The notes beneath the pieces are model-generated. The model saw nothing but the letters and a program-made list of their open reading frames with translations. It was not told the origin of the DNA and searched no databases. Below, in pieces: positions 1 to 11,431 of a stretch of DNA of 64,000 nucleotides. A program made the position numbers and the translations under genes. Source of the stretch: Enterobacter kobei (GTDB lineage Bacteria; Pseudomonadota; Gammaproteobacteria; Enterobacterales; Enterobacteriaceae); contig NZ_CP017181.1 of NCBI RefSeq assembly GCF_001729765.1, positions 2,108,001-2,172,000 of the forward strand, read 5' to 3'. How positions within the stretch are numbered: the stretch's first letter is position 1; every line of letters begins with the position of its first letter.

Positions 1-639
<639 letters not shown>

Positions 640-646
640 GGGGTAG

Positions 647-2038
<1,392 letters not shown>

Positions 2039-2055
2039 TTTCGCTTCACCCTGAC

Positions 2056-2082
2056 AAACCGCTCTTCGGGGCGGTTTTCTTA
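2056..2082 (+). terminator. Intrinsic terminator of pntAB
   Basis: A 7-bp stem, AAACCGC (2056-2062) with GCGGTTT (2071-2077), closes on an 8-base loop and is followed by a T-rich tract (TTTCTTATTT). It lies 18 bp after the pntB stop. Confidence 0.85.
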
Positions 2083-2145
2083 TTTCTGCGGTCAGCTTTT
2101 CTCCTCTGTCTATACTTTACCCTTTGTGTAAGACGAGGAGGTGTA

Positions 2146-3255
2146 ATGCAATTTCTGTCCCGCTTCGACATCATCGCGTTGATGATGACGCCGACATTTT
2201 GGGTAGGCGTCGCCACGGTTGTCTTTGTCACGCTGCTGGTGTACTGGCTGCTGACGCGCCTGATCGCGTTCGTTAAGAAAGGGATCACCACCTGGGGCGA
2301 CAAACACCCGACCACCAACTGGATGCGTTTTATCCTGAGCGATATGCTTAACAGGACGAGTCGGATCCTGCTTTTTGTCGTAGCACTTCTGTTCAGCCTG
2401 CGTTTTGTTGACTTACCCGATCATCTTTTTGGCACGGTCAGCCATGCCTGGTTCCTGGTTTTCGCGATTCAGGTGGCACTGTGGATGGATCAGGGCGTTG
2501 TGTCGTGGCTACGTCACGTCATGCTGGCACCGGGAAGTCATAAAAATCCGGTTACGCTGGTGATCACGGGGCTTATTCTCCGTGCCATTGTCTGGTCAGT
2601 GATGCTGCTGTCTATTCTTGCTAACGCGGGCGTCAACATCACTGCTCTGGTTGCCAGCCTTGGGGTGGGGGGGATTGCCATCGCTCTCGCCGTACAAACG
2701 ATCCTGAGCGACGTGTTTGCCTCCCTGTCCATTGGTTTTGATAAGCCGTTTGAAATTGGTGATTTTGTGGTGTTCAACGACGTGGCGGGGACGGTAGAGC
2801 ACATTGGCCTTAAAACGACCCGCATACGCAGCCTGAGCGGGGAGCAGATCGTCTGCGGCAACGCCATTTTGCTCCAGCAAACACTCCACAACTACAAACG
2901 TATGCAGACACGTCGTATCGTCTTTACCTTTGGCGTGGCCAGCGACACGCCGCCCGATAAGCTGCGCTACGTGGGGGATATGGTCAGGCAAATCATCACC
3001 GATGTGGGTGAGACAAAATTCGATCGTGCCCATTTTCTCGGATTTGACCGCGACCGTCTGACGTTTGAAGTCGTTCATATCGTCAATACCGCGGATTACA
3101 ACAAATACATGGATATCCAGCAGGAGATCAATATCCGTATTCTTGAAGGGCTGAATGCTCAGGAGATTAAGCTGGCACTGCCGAGCATGGTATTGCACGC
3201 GCCGTGGATGCAGGATGAGCCGGGTGAACAGCCGAAGCCGGTGATGGAGAGCTGA
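2146..3255 (+). CDS. MscS-family mechanosensitive channel
   Basis: Predicted inner-membrane small-conductance mechanosensitive channel of 369 aa. The N-terminal ~165 residues contain four to five hydrophobic helices. The pore-lining segment SLGVGGIAIALAVQTILSD (about residues 168-186) is Gly/Ala-rich as in MscS TM3, followed by the beta-domain motif FDKPFEIGDFV. ATG 2146 was chosen because AGGAGG lies 4-5 bases upstream and the open frame further upstream overlaps pntB and its terminator. The gene occupies the ynaI position next to uspE, but the sequence outside the MscS core does not resemble E. coli YnaI as I recall it, so no symbol is given. Role inferred: osmotic release valve. Confidence 0.88.
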   Translation: MQFLSRFDIIALMMTPTFWVGVATVVFVTLLVYWLLTRLIAFVKKGITTWGDKHPTTNWMRFILSDMLNRTSRILLFVVALLFSLRFVDLPDHLFGTVSHAWFLVFAIQVALWMDQGVVSWLRHVMLAPGSHKNPVTLVITGLILRAIVWSVMLLSILANAGVNITALVASLGVGGIAIALAVQTILSDVFASLSIGFDKPFEIGDFVVFNDVAGTVEHIGLKTTRIRSLSGEQIVCGNAILLQQTLHNYKRMQTRRIVFTFGVASDTPPDKLRYVGDMVRQIITDVGETKFDRAHFLGFDRDRLTFEVVHIVNTADYNKYMDIQQEINIRILEGLNAQEIKLALPSMVLHAPWMQDEPGEQPKPVMES

Positions 3256-3283
3256 AAAAAAAAGCCCGCCGGAGCGGCGGGCT
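3254..3283 (-). terminator. Bidirectional terminator between the mscS-like gene and uspE
   Basis: An 8-bp GC-rich stem AGCCCGCC (3263-3270) / GGCGGGCT (3276-3283) with loop GGAGC has an unbroken A-run to its left. Read on the minus strand that is a U-run, so it terminates uspE and probably also the converging mscS-like transcript. Confidence 0.85.
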
Positions 3284-3295
3284 GACAGGGTTATA

Positions 3296-4165
3296 TTAAT
3301 CGTCTTCCGGATCGTCCAGCTCAATCGGCGTCTGGAACTCATCTGGCTTAATGACCAGCAGGTCACAGCGCAGATGGTCGATCACCTGTTCGGCGGTATT
3401 GCCGAGGAACGCGGCAGAAATACCGGTCCGGCCAATGGTCCCCAGGACCACAATCCCGGCCTGCAAATGTTCTGCTAAATCCGGGATCACCTCTTCAGGC
3501 AGCCCTTTCTCTACGTGCGTCATGTTCTCGTCAATGCTGAACTTCTGGCGCAGCGCTTTCATGGCCAGCAAATGCTGGCCGCGAATGGCGTCGTTATAGA
3601 CGCTGGGGTCAAATTCAGGCAACTCAATGGCGATATTGATTGGGGTGACTGGATAGGCGCCCACCAGATGCACTTCAGTGTGATTGACCTGGTCAGCGAG
3701 CTGGATGGTTTCCTTCACCAGCTTCTCGTTGAGTGAATTATGATAATCCTCTTCGCTGGCGAGGTTTACCGCCACTACGGCTTTCCCGCCCTCCGGCCAC
3801 GGCTGGTCTTTCACCATCCAGACCGGGCAAGGGCATTTACGCAGCAAGTGCCAGTCGGTTGGGGTGAAGATCACGGATTCCAGCTTGTCGTGCTGGTGCG
3901 CCATCTTCAGCAGCAGGTCGTGTCCACCGGCAACGACTTCCTGGATAATGGCTTCAAAAGGTCGGTTATGCCAGACCACTTTGATATCAATAGGAACCCC
4001 CGCTTCAAGGTAATACTTCGCCTGTTCACGGATCCACGCGGTACGCTGACTGATGACGCCCTGACGCATAGCGGTGCGCTCGTCAGGCGACAGAAGGGTG
4101 GTCATCTCATACGAGAAGTCATAGATCGGCAAAAACGCTTTGATTTTGCCGCCAATCCGTTGATG
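3296..4165 (-). pseudogene. uspE: Universal stress protein E, 5' end removed by IS1
   Basis: UspE is a tandem-domain universal stress protein of about 316 aa in E. coli. From [20 protein letters not shown] onward this sequence matches E. coli UspE almost residue for residue to the C-terminus (LDDPEDD). The frame runs directly into the IS1 inverted repeat at 4166, so about the first 27 codons, the start codon and the promoter are absent. Both Usp domains are otherwise present, including the [20 protein letters not shown] phosphate-loop motif of the second. A TTG at 4132 could only give an N-terminally shortened protein. In E. coli fnr lies directly upstream of uspE; here that position is IS1 followed by unrelated genes. 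Confidence 0.93.
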
Positions 4166-4180
4166 GGTAATGACTCCAAC

Positions 4181-4684
4181 TTACTGATAGTGTTTTATGT
4201 TCAGATAATGCCCGATGACCTTGTCATGCAGCTCCACCGATTTTGAGAACGACAGTGACTTCCGTCCCAGCCTTGCCAGATGTTGTCTCAGATTCAGGTT
4301 ATGCCGCTCAATTCGCTGAGTGTAACGCTTGCTGATTACGTGCAGCTTTCCCTTCAGGCGGGATTCATACAGCGGCCAGCCATCCGTCATCCATACCACG
4401 ACCTCAAAGGCCGACAGCAGGCTCAGAAGACGCTCCAGTGTGGCCAGAGTGCGTTCACCGAAGACGTGCGCCACAACCGTCCTCCGTATCCTGTCATACG
4501 CGTAAAACAGCCAGCGCTGACGTGATTTAGCACCGACGTAGCCCCACTGTTCGTCCATTTCAGCGCAGACAATCACATCACTGCCCGGCTGTATGCGCGA
4601 GGTTACCGACTGCGGCCTGAGTTTTTTAAGTGACGTAAAATCGTGTTGAGGCCAACGCCCATAATGCGGGCGGTTGCCCGGCAT
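4181..4684 (-). CDS. insB: IS1 transposase part InsB (copy 1)
   Basis: 167-aa InsB frame carrying the DDE-type catalytic part of IS1 transposase ([37 protein letters not shown]). It is normally made as the InsAB' fusion after frameshifting from insA, with which it overlaps. The frame is intact. Confidence 0.95.
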   Translation of the reverse strand: MPGNRPHYGRWPQHDFTSLKKLRPQSVTSRIQPGSDVIVCAEMDEQWGYVGAKSRQRWLFYAYDRIRRTVVAHVFGERTLATLERLLSLLSAFEVVVWMTDGWPLYESRLKGKLHVISKRYTQRIERHNLNLRQHLARLGRKSLSFSKSVELHDKVIGHYLNIKHYQ

Positions 4685-4878
4685 CCAACACCATTCATGG
4701 CCATATCAATGATTTTCTGGTGTGTACCGGGCTGAGAGGCGGTGTAAGTGAACTGTAGCTGCCATGTTTTACGGCAGTGAGAGCAGAGATAGCGCTGATG
4801 TCCGGCAGTACTTTTACCGTTACGCACCACGCCTTCAGTAGCTGAGCAGGAGGGACAACTGATGGAGATGGAAGCCAC
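4603..4878 (-). CDS. insA: IS1 protein InsA (copy 1)
   Basis: 91-aa IS1 regulator and DNA-binding protein with an N-terminal zinc-ribbon (CPSCSAT...CSHCRK) and a helix-turn-helix. It represses IS1 transcription and supplies the N-terminus of the InsAB' transposase through a -1 frameshift at the A6C run near its 3' end (HLKNSGRSR). Confidence 0.95.
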   Translation of the reverse strand: MASISISCPSCSATEGVVRNGKSTAGHQRYLCSHCRKTWQLQFTYTASQPGTHQKIIDMAMNGVGCRATARIMGVGLNTILRHLKNSGRSR

Positions 4879-4974
4879 GGGAGCACCTCAAAAACACCAT
4901 CGTACACTAAATCAGTAAGTTGGCACCATTACCGAGCGCGCAATCCTCAATTTGTGAAAAAGGACCGCAGACCG

Positions 4975-6411
4975 TCACGGCCGCGCATCCGCCAGTTCAT
5001 AACACAGCGCCCCAATCCGCTCCACGGCATTCAGCAGGCGGGGCGTCGGTTCGTTTGCGCAGTTTAGCCGCAAAAAGTGAGACAGCTCTGCGGCAGGGGA
5101 AAACAGCGGGCCGGGGCTGACGCCAATACCCAGCGCCAGCGCGCGACGATGTACCTCCAGCGCGTTGACCTGCAAAGGAAGTTCTATCCACAGCAAGTAA
5201 CCCGCGGCGGGCGCGTTAACACGCGTGCCGGGAGGAAAACTTGCCTCGACTCGCGCCACGACGGCGTCTATTCCCTCCGCAACGCGACGCTTGAGCCGCC
5301 GCAGATGGCGATCGTAATCGCCGCTCGCCAGGACTTCGCTCGTTGCGGCTTCCAGCAGCGGAGCGCCTGCCCAGTCTCCGGCCATGCGGGCCTGTAAAAC
5401 CTGCGGAAAGTAGCGTCCGGCGGCAATCCAGCCGATTCGCCAGCCGGGCGCAAGCGTTTTAGACAGGGAGCTGCAATAAATGACATTTCCACTCTGGTCG
5501 AACGCTTTACAGGCTGGGGGACGTTGTCCCTCGCCGACAAGATCGCCGTAAACATCATCTTCAATGAGAGGAATATCTGCCGCGTCAAGCAGGGCAACGA
5601 GTTCCTGCTTACGCGTGACGGGCATACTGGCGCCCAAAGGGTTTTGCACCGTAGGGGAGGCCAGAACGGCGGCCGGGCGGTGGCACCGAATGGCGTCCGC
5701 CAGCGGTTCCAGCAGCAGGCCCTCAACAGGATCGGTGGGGATCGATAAGGCCTTCAGACCCAAATCCTCCAGCAGCAGGAGCGTACCAAAGTAGGCTGGC
5801 TGCTCAATCGCCACCACATCACCGGGCTGGCACACGGCTCGTAGCGCAAGGCGCAACGCCTGCGTCGCACCTGCGGTGATAATAAGGTCATCCGCGCTGA
5901 AACGGGCCCCCCACTGTGCAGAACGCGCGGCAATCTTGCTTCGCAAATCACGCCTTCCCGGCGGCAGGCTATAGCTCTGACCGTGCGCGTCCAGACGTCG
6001 GCCCGCGGAGTGCAACGCCCGCTGTAGCGTCTCGCCCGGCAGCCAAGCAGGATCGGGAAGGGCTGCACCCAGAGGCACCAGACGGGCTTCTGAACTGCTG
6101 AACAGCGACCGGGCCATAGCCGACAGGGTGACGGGAACCGGGCCTGGCGGAGAACGAGAAGGCTCCACAGGCTGCGGAAGGCTTGTCTGGTGGATGTAAT
6201 AACCTGAACGCGGACGTGCAACAATCAGCCCCTCGGCCTCAAGGCAGCGCAGCGCTTCAAGCGCCGTCGGAAGACTGACATGCTCGCGTTCGGCCAGTTT
6301 ACGCGCGGAGATGATCTTGTCACCGGCTCGCAACGCGCCAGACGTAATTGTAAGACGCAGCATATCCGCAATACGGCGATAGTGAGGAGAGGACGGGGAT
6401 GGGGCAGACAT
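4975..6411 (-). CDS. MocR-type (GntR/aminotransferase) transcriptional regulator
   Basis: A 478-aa regulator with an N-terminal GntR winged helix (about residues 10-75: LRAGDKIISARKLAEREHVS) joined to a class-I aminotransferase-like domain. The PLP-binding lysine is in CSSLSKTLAPGWRIGW (about residue 315), preceded by EDDVYGDL. MocR proteins use PLP or a related ligand to control a nearby gene. It diverges from an arylamine N-acetyltransferase with a 95-bp gap, the usual arrangement for a target. PdxR-like function is possible, but no pdxST genes are seen, so the ligand is unknown. Its 3' end is 41 bp from IS1 copy 1. Confidence 0.85.
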   Translation of the reverse strand: MSAPSPSSPHYRRIADMLRLTITSGALRAGDKIISARKLAEREHVSLPTALEALRCLEAEGLIVARPRSGYYIHQTSLPQPVEPSRSPPGPVPVTLSAMARSLFSSSEARLVPLGAALPDPAWLPGETLQRALHSAGRRLDAHGQSYSLPPGRRDLRSKIAARSAQWGARFSADDLIITAGATQALRLALRAVCQPGDVVAIEQPAYFGTLLLLEDLGLKALSIPTDPVEGLLLEPLADAIRCHRPAAVLASPTVQNPLGASMPVTRKQELVALLDAADIPLIEDDVYGDLVGEGQRPPACKAFDQSGNVIYCSSLSKTLAPGWRIGWIAAGRYFPQVLQARMAGDWAGAPLLEAATSEVLASGDYDRHLRRLKRRVAEGIDAVVARVEASFPPGTRVNAPAAGYLLWIELPLQVNALEVHRRALALGIGVSPGPLFSPAAELSHFLRLNCANEPTPRLLNAVERIGALCYELADARP

Positions 6412-6506
6412 GGTATCTGTTCAGGCTAATTTTCGATAAAACTGACTATACAGCCAATAATGCACGCCATCTATAGTGTCCGACATGTTCAGGACAAGGA
6501 GGCATT

Positions 6507-7274
6507 ATGCACAGCGATAATTTTGATATTTCCACGTATTTCAAACGCATAAACTACACTGGCCCCGCGGCTGCCGATACGGGTACCCTGCATGCGCTTA
6601 TGCGTCATCAGCTTTTTGCAATCCCGTTTGAAAATCTGGATGTACAGGCGGGGAAAATTGTCTCGCTGGCACCTGACGATATTGCCGATAAGCTGTTAAC
6701 ACCGGGGCGCGGCGGCTACTGCTATGAGGTGAACGGGTTGTTTGCCATGGCGCTGGAGGCGTTAGGTATTCCTTACCGTTTTGTGGCGGCACGCCCGATG
6801 TTCTACCCCGTACGGCGGCCAAAAACCCATATGGCGTTAATTGCTGAGGTGGAGAGCCGACAGTGGCTTTGCGACCTCGGGTTTGGCAGCTATGGCATTC
6901 GTGCGCCAATGGCTCTGGACACGCTTGATGTTGATATCGCACAGGATTTTGACACGTTCCGGCTTAGCCGCAGCGCTGAGGGCGAATATCTGCTTCAGGC
7001 GAAGGTGGCGGGAGAATGGGCCCGTCAGTACGGCTTTGATCTCACGCCACAGGAGTGGATTGATTTCGTTCCGGCCAACTACCTTAACTCCACGCACCCG
7101 GATGCCATTTTTGTGCAGAAGCGTGTGGTGGTGCAGCATCGACCGGAGGGACGCGAGATTTTACTGGGGGATATGCTGAAAACCATTACGGCGAAGGGCA
7201 CGGAAACCCGGCAGCTGGCGGAGGACGACATCCCCCGTATTCTGAAAGAGCGTTTTGCGTTGATCGCGGCGTAA
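6507..7274 (+). CDS. Arylamine N-acetyltransferase family protein
   Basis: 255-aa NAT-fold enzyme, expected to move acetyl from acetyl-CoA to arylamines or hydrazines in the cytosol. The catalytic triad is visible: Cys72 in RGGYCYEVN, His108 in KTHMAL and Asp123 in CDLGFG. It is shorter than E. coli NhoA (281 aa) and only moderately similar to it, so the nhoA symbol is not used. An AAGGAGG ribosome site sits 6-7 bases before ATG 6507. It is divergent from the MocR regulator, which probably controls it. Confidence 0.88.
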   Translation: MHSDNFDISTYFKRINYTGPAAADTGTLHALMRHQLFAIPFENLDVQAGKIVSLAPDDIADKLLTPGRGGYCYEVNGLFAMALEALGIPYRFVAARPMFYPVRRPKTHMALIAEVESRQWLCDLGFGSYGIRAPMALDTLDVDIAQDFDTFRLSRSAEGEYLLQAKVAGEWARQYGFDLTPQEWIDFVPANYLNSTHPDAIFVQKRVVVQHRPEGREILLGDMLKTITAKGTETRQLAEDDIPRILKERFALIAA

Positions 7275-7280
7275 AGCAGA

Positions 7281-7298
7281 AGGGGGCCTGTGCCCCCT
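7281..7298. terminator. Hairpin between convergent nat-like gene and yajD
   Basis: Perfect 7-bp stem AGGGGGC (7281-7287) / GCCCCCT (7292-7298) with a CTGT loop, 7 bp after the acetyltransferase stop. There is no strong U-run on either side, so terminator function is likely but unproven. Confidence 0.45.
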
Positions 7299-7324
7299 GA
7301 GCCTCCCGCACCGCGGTTGAAGCA

Positions 7325-7672
7325 TTACTTCTTCTTGTTCATCATCGCTTTTAAATCGGCAAACGGGTTAAACGTGGCGACGCCCACGTCTTTTTGCGCG
7401 TCTTCCCCGGCGACCACGGTGGTACCGTACTGATCCGCTTCGGTGTATTTCGAATGTTCGTGATCGTGGCAAAACAGGCACAACAGCTCCCAGTTACTGC
7501 CATCTTCCGGGTTGTTGGTATGGTCGTGATCGATATGGTGAACCGTCAGTTCGCGCAGATTGGAATAGACAAACTCGCGCGAGCAGCGTCCGCATACCCA
7601 GGGATAGATTTTTAACGCTTTTTCGCGATAGCCACTTTCAAGTCTCGCGTAGTTTTTGGGGATCAGAGCCAT
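7325..7672 (-). CDS. yajD: HNH nuclease-fold protein YajD
   Basis: 115-aa protein almost identical to E. coli YajD as recalled. It has a zinc-binding CGRC...CLFC pair framing the HNH motif (LTVHHIDHDHTNNPEDGSNW). ATG 7672 (MALIPKNYARLE) is chosen over an upstream in-frame start because it matches the E. coli start and length. In vivo substrate unknown. In E. coli the gene lies elsewhere, near tsx, so this location differs. Confidence 0.93.
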   Translation of the reverse strand: MALIPKNYARLESGYREKALKIYPWVCGRCSREFVYSNLRELTVHHIDHDHTNNPEDGSNWELLCLFCHDHEHSKYTEADQYGTTVVAGEDAQKDVGVATFNPFADLKAMMNKKK

Positions 7673-7749
7673 TGCTGGTTTTACCTGTGATAAAAATAGT
7701 GTGCCAATATATCCCATCAGGCACGGTAAATGTACAGGACCTTCCTCCG

Positions 7750-8643
7750 CTAGAGCGAGAATGTGCCTTCAAGCGTCATCACGCAATTTCCGCCAACGCG
7801 AACCACCGCCTCTCCCGACGAGGCATCGTATCCCGCGAACAGCACGCTTGCTCGTCCCATATCAACGCCCTGACTGACGTTAAGGTTAAGCGTCGTTTTA
7901 TTGCGGTGCAACGCCAGCAGCGCTGTCGCAGCGGCAGTCGCGCTGCCTGTGGCAGGATCTTCTGTCATGCGGGGAGTAAACATGCGGGCCTGCACATCAT
8001 GAGGTTCATCAGCATTCGTATCCAGGGTGTAGGCGTAGAGGGAAACGGCGCCATCCAGCGGTAAAGTCGCGCGAAAACCCTGTAAATTCGGCACGCATCG
8101 ACGAAGCGCCTCACGAGAAGCCAGCTCGGCTATCAGAAAGGGCAGACCTACCGACGCGACCACAGGCCTATGTACCTCGGTACGGATATCTTCCGTGTTC
8201 AGGGATAAGCAGGCAGCCACGCTTTCCGGGCTGACTTCAGAGCGGCACGAGAGTGCCTCAGGCACCAGGAGTTCTGCGCCAGTGACCGTATCGTTGTCGC
8301 GCAAGAGGCGAACGGGCACCACACCGGCTATTTCCTCGAAGTGTAGCGTATCAGGCAGGCGCTGATGATTCATCGCGGCGTAATGGGCAAGCACGTAAGC
8401 CGTTCCAACATTCGGGTGCCCGGCGAAGGGGATCTCGCGCGAGGGCGTAAAGATTCGCACGCGTGCTGTATGGGAAGGATTGTCTGGCGGCAAAACGAAC
8501 GTGGTTTCGCTGTAGCCAAATTCAACGGCGACCTGCTGCATTTGTGCTTTGTTCATGCCTTGAGCATCGAGTACGACGGCAACAGGGTTACCCAGAAACG
8601 GAGTATCAGTAAAAACATCCGCAACAACATAGCGTCTTTTCAT
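7750..8643 (-). CDS. PhzF-family isomerase
   Basis: 297-aa PhzF/YddE-fold protein (diaminopimelate-epimerase-like double barrel). Diagnostic features are the N-terminal [16 protein letters not shown], the catalytic glutamate in [11 protein letters not shown] (about residue 46), the [19 protein letters not shown] segment and the second-domain [10 protein letters not shown] motif. Members isomerise small acidic metabolites; only PhzF itself has a well-defined role (phenazine synthesis) and no phenazine genes are nearby. It is divergent from the LLM flavoprotein gene across about 195 bp. Confidence 0.87.
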   Translation of the reverse strand: MKRRYVVADVFTDTPFLGNPVAVVLDAQGMNKAQMQQVAVEFGYSETTFVLPPDNPSHTARVRIFTPSREIPFAGHPNVGTAYVLAHYAAMNHQRLPDTLHFEEIAGVVPVRLLRDNDTVTGAELLVPEALSCRSEVSPESVAACLSLNTEDIRTEVHRPVVASVGLPFLIAELASREALRRCVPNLQGFRATLPLDGAVSLYAYTLDTNADEPHDVQARMFTPRMTEDPATGSATAAATALLALHRNKTTLNLNVSQGVDMGRASVLFAGYDASSGEAVVRVGGNCVMTLEGTFSL

Positions 8644-8838
8644 TCTCTGTCCGATATAAAAGTCCTGATATAGAGATGTAACGTTAAATCAAACCGATAA
8701 CCAGCCGTTTTTCACCCGACGGACCTGAAAAAATTTCAATCAATTTATTTGAATCATTCCGTTAAAGAAACGCCATTTATTCTCCACAGGTAATGCGTAC
8801 AGTAGGGAGAACGCAACGCATTATCAGGACACAGGATT

Positions 8839-9864
8839 ATGAAAAAGATCGGCTTTTTATCGTTTGGTCACTGGACGCCTTCTCCGCAGTCCGGCACGCG
8901 CTCGGCAGCAGACACCCTGCTGCAGTCCATCGACCTGGCCGTAGCGGCCGAAGAGCTGGGGGCGGACGGCGCCTATTTTCGCGTGCACCACTTTGCTCGT
9001 CAGCTGAGCTCTCCGTTCCCTCTGCTGGCCGCAATTGGGGCCAAAACGAAAACCATCGAGATCGGTACCGGCGTGATTGATATGCGCTATGAAAACCCGA
9101 TGTACATGGCCGAGGATGCCGGTGCGGCGGATCTGATTTCCGGCGGTCGTTTGCAGCTTGGCATCAGCCGGGGCTCCCCGGAGCAGGTCATTGATGGCTG
9201 GCGTCATTTCGGCTATGTCCCGCAGGAAGGGGAAAACGAATCAGATATGGCACGCCGTCATACCGAGGTGCTGCTTGAGGTTCTGCGCGGCGAAGGATTT
9301 GCGAAGCCGAATCCACAGCCGATGTTTCCGAATCCACCGGGGCTGCTGCGACTGGAACCCTATTCCGAAGGGCTGCGCGAGCGTATCTGGTGGGGCGCCG
9401 GTTCGAATGCGACCGCAGTATGGGCCGCTAAGCTCGGCATGAATCTGCAAAGTTCTACGCTGAAAGACGATGAAACCGGTGAGCCGTTCCATATTCAGCA
9501 GGCAAAACAGATCCGCGCGTACCGCCAGGCGTGGAAAGAGTCAGGGCATACGCGTGAGCCGCGCGTGTCGGTCAGCCGCAGTATTTTTGCCCTGATGGAC
9601 GACCGTGACCGGATGTACTTCGGTGCCAGCCGCAACGACAGCGATAGCGTGGGGTATCTTGACGAGAAAACGCGCGCGATCTTCGGACGCAGCTATGCCG
9701 CGGAGCCGGACAAGCTTATCGAACAGCTGAAAAAAGACGAGGCGATTGCTGAAGCGGATACGTTATTGTTGACCGTACCGAACCAGCTCGGTGTGGATTA
9801 CAATGCGCATGTGATTGAGTCCATTCTCAAACATGTCGCACCGGCAATGGGCTGGCGCGAGTAG
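8839..9864 (+). CDS. LLM-class (luciferase-like) flavin-dependent oxidoreductase
   Basis: 341-aa bacterial luciferase-fold monooxygenase, expected to use reduced FMN. The N-terminus MKKIGFLSFGHW starts the TIM barrel; AEELGADGAYFRVHHFA and the LQLGISRGSPEQVIDGW phosphate-binding stretch are typical. The substrate cannot be read from the sequence. A CAGGACACAGGATT leader precedes ATG 8839. It is a single gene that converges on tqsA. Confidence 0.85.
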   Translation: MKKIGFLSFGHWTPSPQSGTRSAADTLLQSIDLAVAAEELGADGAYFRVHHFARQLSSPFPLLAAIGAKTKTIEIGTGVIDMRYENPMYMAEDAGAADLISGGRLQLGISRGSPEQVIDGWRHFGYVPQEGENESDMARRHTEVLLEVLRGEGFAKPNPQPMFPNPPGLLRLEPYSEGLRERIWWGAGSNATAVWAAKLGMNLQSSTLKDDETGEPFHIQQAKQIRAYRQAWKESGHTREPRVSVSRSIFALMDDRDRMYFGASRNDSDSVGYLDEKTRAIFGRSYAAEPDKLIEQLKKDEAIAEADTLLLTVPNQLGVDYNAHVIESILKHVAPAMGWRE

Positions 9865-9941
9865 TCGACGCGCTGGGATAAGCCCCGTCGCCGCACGTGG
9901 CGTGAATCTTCATTTGTAACTATTCGGGCGCTTATCGCGAA

Positions 9942-9970
9942 GACAGGAGGATCTATACATTCCTCCTGTC
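9942..9970. terminator. Hairpin between LLM gene and tqsA
   Basis: Perfect 10-bp inverted repeat GACAGGAGGA (9942-9951) / TCCTCCTGTC (9961-9970) with a 9-base loop, placed between convergent genes. It lacks an obvious U-run, so it is a probable but not certain terminator. Confidence 0.5.
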
Positions 9971-9974
9971 AGCG

Positions 9975-11009
9975 CTATTTCTGGCTCATATCGCTCAGCA
10001 GCACGGCGATGCTTTGTCCGCCCTCGGTCTGTTCCAGACCAATCTTCACAATGATGGTCAGCGGAACGGAGAGCAGCATACCGACGGGACCGAGCAGCCA
10101 GCCCCAGAAAATCAAAGACAAAAAGACGACCAATGTGGATAGCCCCAGCCCGCGTCCCATCATCCGTGGCTCAAGAATATTGCCGAACAGCAGGTTAATG
10201 GCCAGATATCCGGCCAGCAGAACCAGCGCATCATACAGCCCGCTGAAAACCAGCACCTGAAGGATAGGGGGGATCGCTGCCAGCACGGAACCGATGTTGG
10301 GAATGTAGTTGAGCGCGAAGGCCAGTAATCCCCAGACGAACGCGAAGCGGACGTCCAGCGCCAGCAGCATCACCCAGACCACGAGCCCGGTGACCAGGCT
10401 GATGGCGGTTTTCAGCACCAGATAGCGTGAAACGCTGTCCAGCGCGCGTTGAATCGCCCCCATGCCCTCAACCGGACGGACCATTATCTGCTGCAGCTTT
10501 GCCGGCAGTTGAGGCACCTCCAGCAGCATAAACACCACCGTTAAAAACAGCAGGAAAATGGAGGTCATGGCATTCGAAAGCTGCGCCAGCAGGCTGGTGA
10601 CGATCGTCATGGCCGCATTGGGGTCGATATATTTAAGGAGTTCCTCAACCGAGACTTCAATACCTGCGCGTTGCAGCCAGGGTTCAAGCTGCAGCAGCGG
10701 TATCGCCAGCGACGATCGGTACTTCGGTAACGTGCGCGCCAGTTCATTCAGCGAGGTACCGAGATAGGCAACCAGCAATACCATCGCAACAATAATCACG
10801 CTGATGAGCAGGGTAATCGCCAGCGCGCGCGGGATGCGTAGCCGGGTCATGCGCCGTACCAGCGGGTTAAGGATCACCGCAATGAACAGCGCCAGAATAA
10901 AGGGCACAATAATGTCGGCTGCAAATCGCACGCCCGTCAGTATGATCACCAGCATGCCCAGCATGATGACAATTTTTAACCCGTTCAGGGTAATAATGGG
11001 TTTAGCCAT
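9975..11009 (-). CDS. tqsA: AI-2E family transporter TqsA
   Basis: 344-aa inner-membrane protein with about eight hydrophobic helices, closely matching E. coli TqsA (YdgG), which exports the quorum signal AI-2. Conserved blocks include the N-terminal [20 protein letters not shown] and the family signature [18 protein letters not shown]. It is divergent from mdtJI as in E. coli, with 422 bp between them. A GAGTCACC-type leader precedes ATG 11009. Confidence 0.95.
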   Translation of the reverse strand: MAKPIITLNGLKIVIMLGMLVIILTGVRFAADIIVPFILALFIAVILNPLVRRMTRLRIPRALAITLLISVIIVAMVLLVAYLGTSLNELARTLPKYRSSLAIPLLQLEPWLQRAGIEVSVEELLKYIDPNAAMTIVTSLLAQLSNAMTSIFLLFLTVVFMLLEVPQLPAKLQQIMVRPVEGMGAIQRALDSVSRYLVLKTAISLVTGLVVWVMLLALDVRFAFVWGLLAFALNYIPNIGSVLAAIPPILQVLVFSGLYDALVLLAGYLAINLLFGNILEPRMMGRGLGLSTLVVFLSLIFWGWLLGPVGMLLSVPLTIIVKIGLEQTEGGQSIAVLLSDMSQK

Positions 11010-11211
11010 GGTGACTCCGAAATACGCTTTTTATTTATAATAAAGGTGAAACGCGTTGCAATAAACTAACCAAAATCAAACGGCGTGGGTAAAGAATTGC
11101 AAAGACTTTGAGTAAAATCCTGACTTATGGTACAAATTTGGCGTGTTTAACTACCGAGGACAATTTTCATCCGCAAAGACGAGAAGCAACAACGCGGATA
11201 ATTGTAATTTT

Positions 11212-11313
11212 ATGGACAATTTGTTCAGGACGTATTCTTTAAACAACACCGCTGTATTTTTCACCTCCTTCTGCCTGGTTGCTGGTGAGCAACACTGGCG
11301 CACCGCCCTATAG
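11212..11313 (+). CDS. mdtU: Candidate leader peptide MdtU upstream of mdtJI
   Basis: A 33-codon reading frame (ATG 11212, TAG 11311) lies in the 422-bp gap upstream of mdtJ. It starts MDNLFRTYSLNN and ends EQHWRTAL. E. coli has a ~34-codon leader ORF, mdtU, in the same place, whose translation with spermidine controls mdtJI expression. Position, length and orientation fit, but I cannot recall the E. coli peptide well enough to align it, and the ribosome site is weak (GCGGATAA about 10 bases upstream). No other leader frame of similar size stands out. Confidence 0.5.
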   Translation: MDNLFRTYSLNNTAVFFTSFCLVAGEQHWRTAL

Positions 11314-11431
11314 TTATCTCTTCTGCCTGAGCTGGCGCTACGCGCTTAGCTGTCTGATTTAATTTCATATTTTTTGGGTTTGCCGCATGCGGCGGGCCAC
11401 GATGGATTATATTCTCAAGCAGGAGAAAAAC

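Larger units (their letters stand above)
4166..4933 (-). mobile_element. IS1 copy 1 (768 bp)
   Basis: A full-length IS1 bounded by GGTAATGACTCCAAC on the uspE side and, read inward, GGTAATGGTGCCAAC on the other. It carries insA and insB on the minus strand. It differs at many positions from the other two copies, so it is a different IS1 variant. The flanks are CCGTTGATG (4157-4165) and GAGCGCGCA (4934-4942); they do not match, so the 8-9 bp target duplication expected of a simple insertion is missing. With the truncated uspE this points to an IS1-mediated adjacent deletion. Confidence 0.96.
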
